Positions 11,344 to 22,439 are shown, numbered from the stretch's first letter. The stretch: 64,000 bases of DNA from Parus major (GCF_001522545.3 NC_031782.1:15641183-15705182), one strand, 5' to 3'. Notes: generated by a model not told the origin, from the letters alone. Numbers and translations are program-made.

Positions 11344-12012
11344 GTTGTGCCACAGCGGCGGCGAACGCTGGGGGTGTGGGGACACGGGGGGCCCAAGACC
11401 CCACTGCCAGGACAAACCCCACAAACCACCAGGGGAGGGGGTCCCCAGAGCCAGCTGGGCTAGAGCCAGCCTGCAGAGGTTAGCCTGGTGCTCAGGAGAG
11501 GACCTGGGAGGGCTCCCTGAGATGGGGAGGGGTCACGCTAAGCTTGGAGGGGAGGGGAGAGCTGGAACGAGTCCAGCCTGACCTTGGGGTTGGCAGAGCT
11601 GGACCTCAGGCTGGATGGGGCCAGTCCAAACTTTGTGCTGCTGCAAAACCTGAGCACACAGGGAGCCTCACAGACCCCCCATTTCTGGGCCTTTGAGGGT
11701 CTTACAGAGCCATATCCTGGAGCCAGGAAAGCTCCTGCCCACCTCAGCCTCTCGGAACACGCGCTGCCAGCGCTGTCTCCTGCGGGGACACCTCCATGGG
11801 CACAGGGAGCACCAGGCTGCCCATCCTCCCTCTTCCTGTGACGCAGATCCCACGGGACATTTCCCCACTGCCTGGGCAGGGAGGTGGAGGGGGGTCAGTG
11901 ACGAAGGAGTTGGAGAGCAGATGTGACTATTGGGAAGCAGGGAGCCAAATTCCCAGCTGTGCCCCCTGGGTGCCAAGCCTCGCTGCTGAGGGGATTCCCC
12001 TGCACGGAGGGC
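11344..12012 (-). other. 3' UTR of STARD10-like gene
   Basis: Non-coding sequence between the stop codon (12013-12015) and the poly(A) signal. No splice signal is needed, so it is probably the remainder of the last exon. Confidence 0.65.
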
Positions 12013-12225
12013 TCAGGCCTCGTGGTCGCTGGTGCTCAGGTGCTCCTCAGGCAGCCCGGTCTCGTCGATGTTTTCCAGGGAATCCGCGTGCTGCACGGAG
12101 AGCTCGGCCAGGCTGACGCTGGGCAGCGTGTTCTGCTCGGGGTACACCCAGGGCTTGTACTCGGGGTCGTGCCGGCGCTTCCACTCCGGGTACTTCAGCC
12201 CAGCCTTGTAGATCTTCTTCATCGC
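12013..12225 (-). CDS. STARD10: STARD10-like, last coding exon (6)
   Basis: Encodes residues 197-266 and the TGA stop. It starts AMKKIYKAGLKYPEWK, the C-terminal helix of the START domain, and continues to a tail with LAELSVQHADSLENIDE (235-251), which is nearly identical to human STARD10. The protein ends STSDHEA. Ser262 followed by acidic residues resembles the CK2-type site in the STARD10 tail (inference). The acceptor is gcccacag at the right end. Confidence 0.93.
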   Translation of the reverse strand, partial: AMKKIYKAGLKYPEWKRRHDPEYKPWVYPEQNTLPSVSLAELSVQHADSLENIDETGLPEEHLSTSDHEA

Positions 12226-12342
12226 CTGTGGGCACAGCGGGGCTGGGGCTGGGGCGCCCTGGGCTGTGAGCACGGCTCCCAGCTCCCCCATTGCAGGTTT
12301 TGGGGTGTTGGGAGGGGATGAGGGCCTGGCTGCCCCAGCAAC

Positions 12343-12790
12343 GTGCCCAGTGTGTGCTCTGTGGCACCCAGAGCTCACCCTGGGAGCCCTGCATCACGCA
12401 CAGCTCATCCTGGGAGCCCTGCATCACCCAGAGCTCATTCCAGGAGCCCTGCATCACCCAGAGCTCACCCTGGGAGCCCTGCATCACCCACAGCTCGTCC
12501 TGGGAGCCCTGCATCACCCACAGCTCNNNNNNNNNNNNNNNNNNNNNNNNNNNNNNNNNNNNNNNNNNNNNNNNNNNNNNNNNNNNNNNNNNNNNNNNNN
12601 NNNNNNNNNNNNNNNNNNNNNNNNNNNNNNNNNNNNNNNNNNNNNNNNNNNNNNNNNNNNNNNNNNNNNNNNNNNNNNNNGCATCACCCACAGCTCGTCC
12701 TGGGAGCCCTGCATCACCCACAGCTCGTCCTGGGAGCCCTGCATCACCCACAGCTCGTCCTGGGAGCCCTGCATCCCAGTCCTGTGAGCC
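12343..12790. repeat. 30-bp minisatellite in STARD10-like intron 5
   Basis: Tandem units of gcatcacccacagctcgtcc plus tgggagccct (30 bp), interrupted by a run of N. Because 30 is divisible by 3, all frames stay open and give false long ORFs. A degenerate continuation of the same theme (ctgtgagctct ... cagcacctgtcc) reaches about 13000. Confidence 0.95.
12527..12680. other. assembly gap (154 N)
   Basis: The gap lies inside the 30-bp array, so the true copy number is unknown. Confidence 0.99.
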
Positions 12791-13066
12791 TTGGATTACT
12801 CAGGACCCGTCCTGTGAGCTCTGGACCATCCAGCACCTGTCCTGCAGGTCCCAGGTCACCCAGGACCTGTTCTCTGAGCTCTGCATCTCCCAGCACCTGT
12901 CCCATGAGTTCTGTGCCTTCCAGCATCCATCCTCAGAGCCCTGGATCATTCAGCACCCACCCTGTGGGCCCTGGGTCACCCATCCTGGCCCCAGCCAGGG
13001 GAAATTTGGGCAGCTCATCCCCGCTGCCCGTGACTCCCACCACTGGCCATGTGTGCCCCTCCTTAC

Positions 13067-13119
13067 CTTCGGTGCCACGAACTGGGACACGCGGTTCACC
13101 ACCCACTTTGGCAGCGACC
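13067..13119 (-). CDS. STARD10: STARD10-like coding exon 5
   Basis: 53 bp; completes a split Gly codon and encodes SLPKWVVNRVSQFVAPK (residues 180-196), a signature of STARD10 (human SLPKWVVNKSSQFLAPK). Acceptor cttgcag, donor gtaagg. Confidence 0.93.
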
Positions 13120-13295
13120 CTGCAAGAGCCCAAAGCCCCCGTCACTGGGAGAAGCAGGGCCAGCCCCAGGGGAGGCAGCAGGAGCCCGCAGCACCCCCAG
13201 GGCTGGGGTGGGCACCCCTTCCTCCCCATTCCCGGGTGCCTGGGTGATGGAGAGCCAGGGGCTGAGCTCTGATCTCCCCTCCTGCGGGCACTCAC

Positions 13296-13413
13296 CGCGA
13301 GGGTCCACCTGGGTGAGGTAATAGAGGATGCAGGCACCGTCCCCGTTGGCCTTGATCAGGTACCCGGTCTGCAGGGACACGGCTCTCACGAAATCCTTCC
13401 TGGGCGGGTATTT
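13296..13413 (-). CDS. STARD10: STARD10-like coding exon 4
   Basis: 118 bp; encodes KYPPRKDFVRAVSLQTGYLI through YYLTQVDPR (residues 140-178) plus one base of Gly179. It forms central beta strands of the lipid-binding START fold. Acceptor ctccgcag, donor gtgagt. Confidence 0.94.
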
Positions 13414-13504
13414 CTGCGGAGAGATTCCAGGCTCCTCAGAGCCTGCCCAGCCCTGCCCGTGCCGCGGCCAGCCCTGCCAGGGCTGGGGGCAGCCGGGGGC
13501 TCAC

Positions 13505-13608
13505 CGGGTGCTTGACGCTGTAGTTGATGATCATGTAGTCATTGCCCAGGGGCAGCCAGGAGCGCAGCGTGACGAAATCCCGGTTCTTCAAGGGGCTCGG
13601 GCACTTCC
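13505..13608 (-). CDS. STARD10: STARD10-like coding exon 3
   Basis: 104 bp; completes Trp105 and encodes KCPSPLKNRDFVTLRSWLP then LGNDYMIINYSVKHP (106-139). The KNRD..TLRSWLP core is characteristic of the STARD10 group. Acceptor gcccgcag, donor gtgagc. Confidence 0.94.
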
Positions 13609-13703
13609 CTGCGGGCACATCCTGTTAACCCCAGCCCCCCCCGCACACCCACGGGGGGCTGGGGCTGGGCAGGGGGTTCCCGGGGGTCTCAGGGGCTGCT
13701 CAC

Positions 13704-13851
13704 AGGAGTAGTATCCAACATCAGCGTTGACGGTGAGGCGGCCGATGTCGTAGGTCTCGATCATGTTGGAGTCCCACTTCTTGCGGTAGCGGGTGTCGTG
13801 CAGCACGTCATAGAGGGTCTCGGCAGGGACGTCCTTGCAGGAGATGCGGGT
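13704..13851 (-). CDS. STARD10: STARD10-like coding exon 2
   Basis: 148 bp; encodes TRISCKDVPAETLYDVLHD then RYRKKWDSNMIETYDIGRL and TVNADVGYYS (56-104), the most conserved part of the domain (human RKKWDSNVIETFDIARL). Acceptor ccccacag, donor gtgagc, leaving one T that joins exon 3 as Trp. Confidence 0.95.
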
Positions 13852-14449
13852 CTGTGGGGAGAGGGGTGGGGGGCAGCAGCTGTCCCCGGAGCTGCTCCCA
13901 CCTCAGGGACAAGGACTTCGGGCTGTCCCCTGCCCATGGAGGATGCTCTGGCACATGTGATACAGGACAGCCCCGGAGCCACCGCTCCTGCAGCCGAGCG
14001 GGGCCAGAACGACCCTCTGCCCTCAAACAGATGGTCCCGGTGGCCAAAGGACACAGGCCCTGATGATTTGTGGTACCCAGTACAGCAGCTGGCACTTGGA
14101 CATCCCTCGGTACCCAGAGCAGAGGGAGTTCCCTTGTCCCAGAGAGTTCTTGGCAAAAAAAAAAAGGGTTTAGGAAAATGCCATAGAGGCTGCAGGGATC
14201 AGCTGTAGGACATGGCCAGGGATGGGCACTGACCATCAACTTTCAGCAAAACACCTTAATCCCCCACCCTTTCCCTGCCTGGGGTCCTTTCTTAAACGTC
14301 CCATGGGAAATTTTGCACATTCCCCAAACCCTTTTTGGATTTCCATCACGAATCTCAGAGCCTGAGGCAGAAACCTCCATGCTCAGCTGGCAAGGTCACG
14401 CAGGAAAGCTCCACAACTGCCCCCCTTTGATGCCTGTCCCCTACCCCAT
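13852..14449 (-). other. STARD10-like intron 1, 3' part
   Basis: No exon seen. A 12-base A run occurs around 14155-14166. Confidence 0.5.
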
Positions 14450-14710
14450 GTCCTTGCAGGGCAAACAAAGCGCTGCCCGTGCCCCTTGACGATGCTCTGG
14501 GGTGCAGGGTCCGCTCTCGGGGGGCCCGGCTGTAACCGGAGCCCCGGAGCTGCCCGGCCGCGCCAGCCGTGCATTATTGATGAAGGCGGCCGGGAGGAGG
14601 GAGATGTCATCTGCTCCTCGTTAGAGCCCTTGCATCTTTGATGAGGTGCCGTGTAACCGGAGACGGCCCTCTGAGCGCGGCAGGTCCCATCAATCTCGGG
14701 CGAGCTTTCC
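14450..14710. promoter_or_regulatory. candidate intronic regulatory element
   Basis: A non-repetitive island in intron 1 of the START gene. It holds two copies of TGTAACCGGAG (14531-14541 and 14652-14662), resembling a Grainyhead-like or ETS-type core, and a TCF/LEF consensus CTTTGAT (14636-14642). Activity is inferred from motif density only. Confidence 0.45.
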
Positions 14711-15589
14711 CCTGGTGGCCCGGGTCTGGTTTAGTGCCCGGCGTGCTGGACCCGTGCCCAGCCGGGCTCGGAGTGTGCTGCAGTCCCCAGGGCACCAGGG
14801 GGAGGGTGGGAGCACCCAGCCCGCTCCTCCTGCAGCCTCCCAGCTGGGTCTGGAGCTGCTGCTGCTGCAGGGTGAGGGATTTTTCCAGCTGCAGGTGGAG
14901 CTCACGGGCCTCCTGGAAGCTCCGGTTGTCGCAAAGGGACCATCGCGGTCTTCCACCCAAAATTTCCCCACTAAAGCCTGTCCAGGGCTTTGGATGAACA
15001 GCCCTGCCAGGCACAGCAGCTGGGATGGGGAAAGAACAGAGCCCAGACCCATCCACAGGGAATGTAGGTGGAAAAAATCCAAAGCTCCAGCTGCTCAGGG
15101 GATCTCTGGGATAATTAACTCCCTCAGTTAACGGGCAGAGAGAGGCTCTCCTGAAGCTCTGCTGACTGTGCAGCTCGGGCTGGCTGGCATCCTTCATCCC
15201 ATGTTTTGGGAAGGGACTCTGGGCAGTGCCAACCCCTGCACCCCACCCAGGCGCCCTCCAGGGCAGGGAAAAATCCAATTTTTGCACTGAACCAGGCTGG
15301 GTGATGGTCCCTGACTCCCCTGGACCCACCTGGGGTCCCCTGTCTGTGGGGCTCAGTGGTGGCAGGGGGGACATAACTGCACCCCTTCTGAGGGCTGGAC
15401 TCCAGGGCTTCCTGCCAGCCTGTCCTGGTCACTCTGAGCAACATCCACCTCTCCAGTCCAGATCTCACCCATGTGGGGACACGGAGACCTCAGGAAGCCC
15501 TGTCCAAGGCTGGACCAGCTGGATCTGCCCTCACCCACAGAGCCAGACCTCTCCCTGCACAGGCAATCAGGCTGCTCAGGCGTGATTTA
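14711..15589. other. intron 1, nothing specific
   Basis: GC-rich intronic DNA. A small AT-richer patch at 15105-15135 (gataattaactccctcagttaac) is the only notable feature. Confidence 0.45.
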
Positions 15590-15900
15590 CCCTTGGCAGG
15601 TCCCTGTTGCTGTCCCGACCACCCTCCTCCTCTGGGACACGGCTTCCAGGAGCACATTCTCCATGTCCTTCCCAGGGATGGAGGTGACACAGCAGCCCAC
15701 AGCGCCCCGGAGCTTCCTTTTGGGAGAGGAATGTGATGTTTGCCTCTTCCCAGGTGTCAGGACCTGCTGCAGTCACCAGGGCTTTTCAAAGAGGTGTTGG
15801 CCTGACCCCTCAGCACTCCCTGCTGCTCTGCATGCCCAGCTGGCCTAGATGCTCCCTAATCCAGGTGCAGAAGCTCTTCCCTGGCTCATGGCAGAGGGAA
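15590..15900 (-). repeat. probable CR1 ORF2 fragment, diverged
   Basis: On the plus strand, phrases such as 'ccagggatggaggtga', 'ttttcaaagaggtgttggcctga' and 'cctcagcactccctgctgc' resemble the antisense of the reverse-transcriptase region of avian CR1. Strongly diverged; family match from memory. Confidence 0.45.
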
Positions 15901-16833
15901 TGTGTATTGCAGCTCTGCCAAGAGTGCTGCTCTGCTCCTCCCCCTGGCCCTGAAGGGTCTCTGTCCACGGCAGCAGCGTGTGCCCAGCCCCTCCTCGTGC
16001 TGCAGGAGAGGCGCTGCTGGGTGTTCTGTGCTCAGGACAGCGGTGGGAGAGCCTCTTGTTCCCTCCTCCCCACCTCCCCGTGCCTTCCCTGCTCTCCAGG
16101 CCACGGCAACCCTCCTGGCTGAACGCTCTCCAGCAGCTGGGCTGTCCTGGAGGTTGGATGTCCTGCCTCTCCTGGCTCTGGCAGATCCTGTCCTGGCCCA
16201 GGAGCCGGGATTCTCAGTCACCAGAACAGCCAGAGCCACCATGGGCTCCCCCCAGCACCCTGCAGCCACTCCTGGTGTGCCCAGGCCCACCTGGCAGCGT
16301 CACCGGGGCTGTGCCGATGGATGACAAGGTACCTGAGAGATGGCTGAACCTCCTTGTCCCTCTGCAGCACCCCAGGCAAGCCACAAACCTCCCAGAGCAG
16401 CACCTGGGGCTCCTACAGGATCTCATCCCGTGAGGATGCGAGGGGATGTGCCCCAGGAGGGCAGAGCTGGGTAAAGGACACCAGGGACACATCCCACGAG
16501 CCCGGCTCGTGTCCGGGGGCTCCCAACAGGGCCATCTCCATACTGTAATCGATCCCAGGGCCTTCCCGCCTGTGTCGGGGTCGGGGGCAGCCACCACGTG
16601 AGCCCACGGGGCAGGAGGCTGCGGGGATCCCGGCAGGTAAAGCCCCGGGACGGGCAGCAGGAACCGATGGAGCAGCTGGGAAGCACCTTTGGGGGTCTAA
16701 CCCTGCCAGCCCTGGAATTGTGGGCAGAAAACCCCCCAGGCAGGCCGGACTGTGCATCTCCAGCACGGGGAAGTCCCCAGGGACCCTCGGGAGCCGCCGG
16801 GCATACGGCTGGGGCAGGGAAGCGTCTGCTTAC
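15901..16833 (-). other. STARD10-like intron 1, 5' part
   Basis: No exon recognised; possibly further decayed CR1 sequence. The intron ends at donor gtaagc next to 16834. Confidence 0.45.
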
Positions 16834-16998
16834 CTTGATTTTCTGCACGGTGCAGCTTTCCTCCTGGCCCTGACTCCACACGGTCACGCCAGCCTTGTTG
16901 TAGCGACAGTGCCAGCCCTCCTGGCTCTCGCACTGATCCCTGAAGGAGCTGAAGTCGGAGTCATCCGGGATATAAACCATCTCCCCTCCTCTGGACAT
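16834..16998 (-). CDS. STARD10: STARD10-family START domain protein, first coding exon
   Basis: Encodes residues 1-55 of a 266-residue protein assembled from six exons with all phases matching. The START domain covers about residues 8-215. STARD10 is known to bind and transfer phosphatidylcholine and phosphatidylethanolamine between membranes (cytosolic; roles in bile and in islet lipid handling in mammals). The N-terminus MSRGGEMVYIPDDSDFSSFR is shorter than in human STARD10 (291 aa), but DD.DF.SFR and GVTVW align. The donor is gtaagc. The ATG is the first in a GC-rich leader with no convincing acceptor upstream, so this is probably exon 1. Identity to human is visibly incomplete, and the ARAP3-like neighbour raises the possibility of a STARD10 paralog rather than the ortholog. 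Confidence 0.9.
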
Positions 16999-17340
16999 GG
17001 GGCTGAGCTGCTGCTGCCCCCGGGCGCGGGCACCGCCTGCGGGCAGCCTCCGCCTCCCCTCCCGGGAAACCCAGCTCTGCCCTTGAGCTGTGCCTCGCTG
17101 GGTGCCCTCTGCGGCTCACATCATCCTGCCAGCGCCCAGCCCGTGCCGCTGGAGCGGGCCCCGGGCAGCCGGGATGGGCAGGAGCCGCAGGCAGCCCGGC
17201 CACGCCGCGCGGGGCTGGAAGGCTCCTTGGCTGCAGTTGCTATCGCAGCTGCCGGGAGCTCAGATGTCTCCCCGGGTGCTCACCAGCATCACATTTCTCT
17301 CCGCTGGCTGTCAGCTCCTCTATTATTCAGCAGGTAGCAG
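16999..17340 (-). promoter_or_regulatory. GC-rich promoter region of STARD10-like gene
   Basis: CpG-dense sequence directly upstream of the first coding exon (cccccgggcgcgggc, gccacgccgcgcgggg). It ends in an AT-balanced patch around 17270-17335 (catcacatttctc, ctattattcagc). No TATA box is seen at a convincing distance. A CpG-island type start is likely. Confidence 0.5.
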
Positions 17341-19234
17341 CGCGCAGGTGGCTCGGCTTTCAGGGCACCGCTGCCCCCGGCTCCCCGAGCCCCCCGTGCT
17401 GCCACCCCTGCCTCCCCTCGCCGGCGCCCCGGCAATCTCTGTGCCTGACTTTGCAGCAGCGGCTGCCCGCGAGGATCAGCTGATGCACCCCGGGATGTGG
17501 GCCAGAGCGGGCCCTGGGCTGGGGGCACGGTCCGGTGCACAGGGCCTCGGCTCTCAGGGTGTCCTGGGGCTTGGAGTGGGTTCTGGCATGGGAAGGGAAA
17601 GAATTTGGAGGTTGCCTCACAGCAGGATGCACCCCTGGGGGTGTCCAGCCCCCCTCCCATCTGTGCACCAGCACGGGAAAGGTCACCCATGGCTTAACCC
17701 AGCTTGGAAGGGTGGCCTTGCCCAGCTCGGTCCCACAGCTGTGCCACCTCCCTGGGAGAAAACATCAATTCTACTGCCCAGCCTGAAGCTGCAGTGAATG
17801 TCCCTTGTCCTCTGGTGCCAGCCATGCCCTACTGAGAGGAACTGCCTCTGTCCCCAGTGCAGGATGCTGGTGGATCCCAACCCACCTCTCTGCAAGCCCT
17901 GCTGGTCCTTTCCAAGCCATTCCATCCTTCCCTGGACTGGGAACCACTCTGAGCACAGAGTCTGGGGTTCCCTGGTGCTGCAGAGGACCCAGGCTGGGGG
18001 CCACATCCCCCTCATGCTGCTCAGGATGCAGTTTGTCCCATTTGTCCATCCTCCTGTCCACTTTATCCGGAACCTTTTCTCAGCTCCTTTCACTGGGATC
18101 CTGCTCAGGTCCCCAGCCTGCCTGAAACTCAGTGTTGTTTTTCCCATCTTGTTGATGTCCACAAGGTTTCTCTTGACCGGAATTTTGGGGTTCTTGAAGT
18201 CCACCTGGAATGAGGCTCCGCCACTCTCACACCCCTTCCCCCCGGATTAGCCTTTCCTGCAAGGCAAGGGTGCAATTCCCACCTCACCCAACCTGTGATG
18301 AGATTTGGGAACAGCCCCGGTGATGACGCTGGGCCCAGCTGGGGACTGTTAGAAATGGGGAAAAACTCCTGGGAAGGAGGGCAGGGAGCAAGCTGGAGAG
18401 CTTCAGCAGCTCCCAGAGCCCTGCTGGGGCAGGGGGCTGCCCAGGGCTGCCCCTCCAGGCACACAGGCTCTCCGTGGGCTGCGCTCCCCAGCTCGGGATG
18501 CTCCAGGGGCAGAGCTGCTGCAGCTGGAAGGGAGGGGCAGATCCTGCCTTGGAAAGACCTTGGGGTGGCCTTGGGGCTGTGGAGCAGGGAGCAGGCCTGG
18601 CCAGACAGATTTATGGCCCAGAGTTGTCCAGCCCCATTGCCGCAGTGTGCCACGGGGTGTGTGAGCGTGTCCCTGGGACTCTCCCCCACATACAGCCTGG
18701 AGAGGCCTCGTGTGGATGTGTGGGGTGGTGGGACCCGAGGCTGGGGGCTCTGGAGACCCAAAGCGTGTCCATGGGGTGAAGAAAGGGAGGGCACTGCAGT
18801 CCTGGGAGGGAGGAGCTCCCCATGCTCCACGGGAAGGAACAACTGCTTGCACAGCACCACTGAGGTGGAACCAGCCCTGCTCTGCACATGGGACGTGGCA
18901 GCATTTCACTCTCTGGCTATTCCAGCTGGAGGCTTGAATGGAAAGTTCTTTCCTCCCTTCTGCAGCAGCTCCTGGGCTCAGCATTGGAGCTGGGAAACAA
19001 TTCAGCCCCCCAGGAGCTGGCTGGAACCATCAGGTCCCCCTGCAGGCTGGGCCCAGCTGGGTTCCCTGTCCCACCTGGAAGTGCTCAGGGCTCCAACCAA
19101 CCCCTTCAGCACCACCTTTGGCTCTTCTGGAGCCAAGGTTTGGATCTGGGTGGGGCTGCTGGGAGCTGCCCAAGGGAGGAGGAAGGGCAGTGTGGAGCCA
19201 CACGTTAATGCTGCCTTTGTCACGTCTTGTTTAA
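17341..19234. other. non-coding, nothing recognised
   Basis: First part of the large non-coding right arm. GC-rich, with no exon supported by splice sites or family resemblance. The long frames here are low-complexity. Confidence 0.5.
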
Positions 19235-19690
19235 TTTGTCTTCAGTGACCTCAGACCTGCTGGAGCTGCTCCCAGGGCTGGAGCCCCTCTGCCATGGAGC
19301 CAGGCTGGGAGAGCTGGGGGTGCTCACCTGGAGAGGAGAAGGCTCCAGGGAGAGCTCAGAGCCCCTGCCAGGGCCCAAAGGAGCTCCAGAAGAGCTGGAG
19401 AGGGACTGGGGACAAGGGCTGGAGGGACAGGACCCAGGGAATGGCAGAGTTGGATGGGATATTGGGCAGGGATTGTTCCCTGGCAGGGTGGGCAGGCCCT
19501 GGCACAGGGTGCCCAGAGCAGCTGGGGCTGCCCCTGGATCCCTGGCAGTGCCCAAGGCCAGGCTGAATGGGGTTTGGAGGAACCTGGGATGGTGGAAAGT
19601 GTCCCTGCCATGGCAGGGGTGGGATGGGATGAGCTTTAAGATCCCTTCCAGTCCAAACCATGCTGGGATTACGATGATTCTTTGATCTCA
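19235..19690 (+). repeat. CR1 LINE 3' end
   Basis: Reads in CR1 sense orientation. It contains the 'ggcacagggtgcccagagcagctggggctgcccctggatcc' region and 'gggatggtggaaagtgtccctgcc', then the tail (ccagtccaaaccatgctggg ... gattctttgat). Very similar copies in the opposite orientation lie at 23690 and 40440. Confidence 0.88.
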
Positions 19691-20569
19691 GAGGTGATTT
19701 TGTGATGTGCCCTTCAGGTCTAACAATCCCATCCTTCCCATCCTGGGAGCTGCAGCTCCATTCCCTGGGCTGGGTCCTGCTCTTGGCCAGGCTGTCCCTG
19801 TGTGGGGATGGCACAGGGGACAGTCACACCAGCACTCCAGGGATCCCTCCATGCCCCGAGTGGAGCCTCTGCAGAGCCTGGTGGGGTCAGGGAGTACCCA
19901 GCTCTGTCCTGTCTGTGTCCTACCCGTCCCTTCCTCCTCCTGCTCCTCTTTTCATCCTCCTGGTCCATTTTAAACCCTCCAAGTGTCTTTACAGACTCCA
20001 TAGCTGGGATGTGGGATTTCCATGCTGGGAGTGGGGTTGCAGGGCATTGCATGTGGGTGTTCACAGCTCCATTAATCAGCTTGGATGCCTCAGCAGGAGG
20101 GGCTTCCAGCCTCTCCAGAGCTGGAAAAGAACATCCAATCCCCTCTGCAGTGACTGCTCCTGCTCCTCTGAGAATTGCCTTTGAAAGCCTTTGCAAATTG
20201 GAATGAAAATGTTTTTCCTACAGAAAACGGCTCTGGTTTGGCTTGATGTGAACCACAGCACTGACTCCCCTCAGATCCTTGTTCCATCAGGGTTGATCCC
20301 CCGGGGAATGAACAAGGGAGTCAGGAGGAAAAGCAAAAGATGGGTTGAGAGTTTCTTGTCCCAGAGAAACGCAGCTGGAGCAGCCAGGAAGGCTTAGAGC
20401 TGCACCAGGAGATGGGGCTGGGAGGTGAGGGTGGTCCCAGGGCGGGAGCAGGAGGGTGGTAAATACCTGAGGGACATCAGGGTCTTTGAGGGACACAGAC
20501 AGAGGCAGGAAAGCCAGGGAAAAGTGAGATCCTGGCCCAGGAGTGGTGCAAGGCACCAAATATGCTGAG
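19691..20569. other. non-coding, nothing recognised
   Basis: No exon. The sequence becomes AT-balanced around 20170-20260 (tgcaaattggaatgaaaatg) and could contain a weak regulatory element. Confidence 0.4.
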
Positions 20570-21170
20570 GCTGCAGAGGGAGAGCCCAAAGCCCCAGGCC
20601 TGAGGGTGCTCCTGGAGCTGAGGGTGGTCTCAGAGTCCCAGGACTTCAGGAACTGTTCAGGGCTGTGGGGACCCCAGGGGCTCTGGTGAGATCCCAAAGC
20701 CTCGGGGCTGCAGAGACCCCGGGGGTCCCAGGGGCCACCAGAGCCATGGGGCTGCAGCAAGCCCAGGGACCCAAATGGGACCCCAAAGTTACAAGGACAA
20801 GATCCTAGAGAGATTCCAGAGCCCCAGTGGGACCCCAGAGCCCTGGTGATCCCAAAAACCTGCAGGGATCCTGGTGCCTGGAGAGACCTCAGGGCTGCAG
20901 GGACCCCTGAGTGCCTTGGGGACACTCCAGGGCACCAGGGACTCCCCTGATGCTTTAAGACACCCCCAGACATCTGGAGAGACCCCTGCTCTAGGTTGAA
21001 GGGACCTCTGAGTGCCTGGAGAGACCCCAGAGCCTCAGTCAGACCCCAAGACCCCAAAGTTAGGTCCTGGGGAGACCCCAGAGCCCCAGTCAGACCCCAA
21101 ACCCCCAAAGTTAGGTTCTGGGGAGACCCCAGAGAGACCCCACAGCCTTGGCCCCTTCCCCCCCCCTCCC
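20570..21170. repeat. degenerate purine-rich tandem repeat (about 51-bp periodicity at right end)
   Basis: Repeated 'gagaccccagagccccag' and 'ggaccccaaa' phrases. At 21022, 21073 and 21124 the period is exactly 51 bp. It produces a 621-codon open frame on the minus strand that is not a gene. Confidence 0.75.
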
Positions 21171-21984
21171 CAGCTATGCCCCCACCAAGTAAAACCCCCC
21201 CTACAAACCCATCGGGGAGCGCCGCCCCATTCCCCTCGGGACAGCCCCGTCCCCCGCACGGGTGACACCCCCAGGCCGGCGTGTGCAGTCTGGTGTTGTC
21301 CCACTGGGTGTCACTCGTGCTCCACGCACGACAGCGACACGGCCAGCACCGGGGAGCGGCCAGGGAGAGCGACAAGCCGAGGGACAAGGGAGGAGCAGGC
21401 CACCAGCAGCGTCCCCCCCCCCCAGCCGATGCCACCAGCTGGGCTGAGGGGGGGACGCTCTCCCTAAATTTTACCGTTAAACAGAGGACGGGATAAAAAA
21501 TTCCCGGAATTTTTCCTCCTTCCTGGCAGCTCCGAACAGCCCAACCCGTCAGCCTCAGGCACCCCGAGCCCCCCAGCGCGGGGACAGCGCGGGGACAGCG
21601 CGGGGACAGAGCGGGGACAGAGCGGGGACAGCAGGGACATCCTGCGCCCGGGACCTCCGGCTTTGACGCGCGGCTTTTGTTGCCACTTGGGGAGTTCGTG
21701 GCGTCAGAAAAAGCCCCCGTGTGTGTGGGCTGGCCCCACGCAGTCCTCGGAGCTGAGACCCTGCACGGCCCCGTGTCCAGCCCCGCTGGGTCCCAGCAGG
21801 GTGGCACCGGTGGCAAAAGCACGGGAGGGTGTGGCTGGAGGCTGCCGGGCACGTTCCCACTGCCCACAAGGAGGGTGGGGTGGGTTCTCCTGCTCATCCA
21901 CGCGATGAGGTTTGGCCTGGACTCTGCCGTCGAGAGCCCCGGGGAGGGCAGGGCATGGGGTGGGCTCCCGGGGGTGCCACAGCA
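21171..21984. other. non-coding with 11-bp repeat
   Basis: Includes five 11-bp units of gcggggacaga/c at 21578-21632. A short AT-balanced patch lies at 21462-21520 (taaattttaccgttaaacag). No gene. Confidence 0.5.
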
Positions 21985-22110
21985 GCTCTGTCCTGCTGCA
22001 GGCGGTTCAGAAGGTCCTGTGGATGATGTGATTCCATCCATTGGAGGGTTGGGATGAGATGGGCTTTGAGGTCCCCTCCAGCCCGAGCCGTGCTGTGATT
22101 CATCTCCTGA
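21985..22110 (+). repeat. CR1 LINE tail fragment
   Basis: Ends in 'ggttgggatgagatgggctttgaggtcccctccagcccgagccgtgctgtgattc', the CR1 3' terminus in sense orientation. Confidence 0.7.
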
Positions 22111-22439
22111 GTCCCCATAGACCCTCTGCTGCTCCTTCATGTCCTGCAACAACTGCCACTTCCCTCCTGTCCCTGTTCTGTGACCCCGTGTCCCCCCTTT
22201 CCTGTGTATCCTGCCCCCCTGCTCCTTGTTTCAGCCGAATCCTCCCCCTCAGGGCTGCTCAGGGGACAGCCAGGCTCGTGTTCCCCCTTTTGGAGCATCC
22301 CTCCCTGTCCATCCTGGGCTCCTGCACCACCCCTGGCTCCCCAAACTCCCACATCCCCGCTCCCCCACATTATTCCCAAGCTGGCAGGCAGGGATTTGGC
22401 ACCCACAGCCCCACGGTTGCCAGGCCAAGGCTTATTTGC

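Noticed and set aside
20287..22152. 621-codon open frame on the minus strand
   Set aside because: It spans a degenerate tandem repeat, GC-rich intergenic sequence and a CR1 tail. Composition is Pro/Ser/Gly/Leu-rich with no domain and no splice support.
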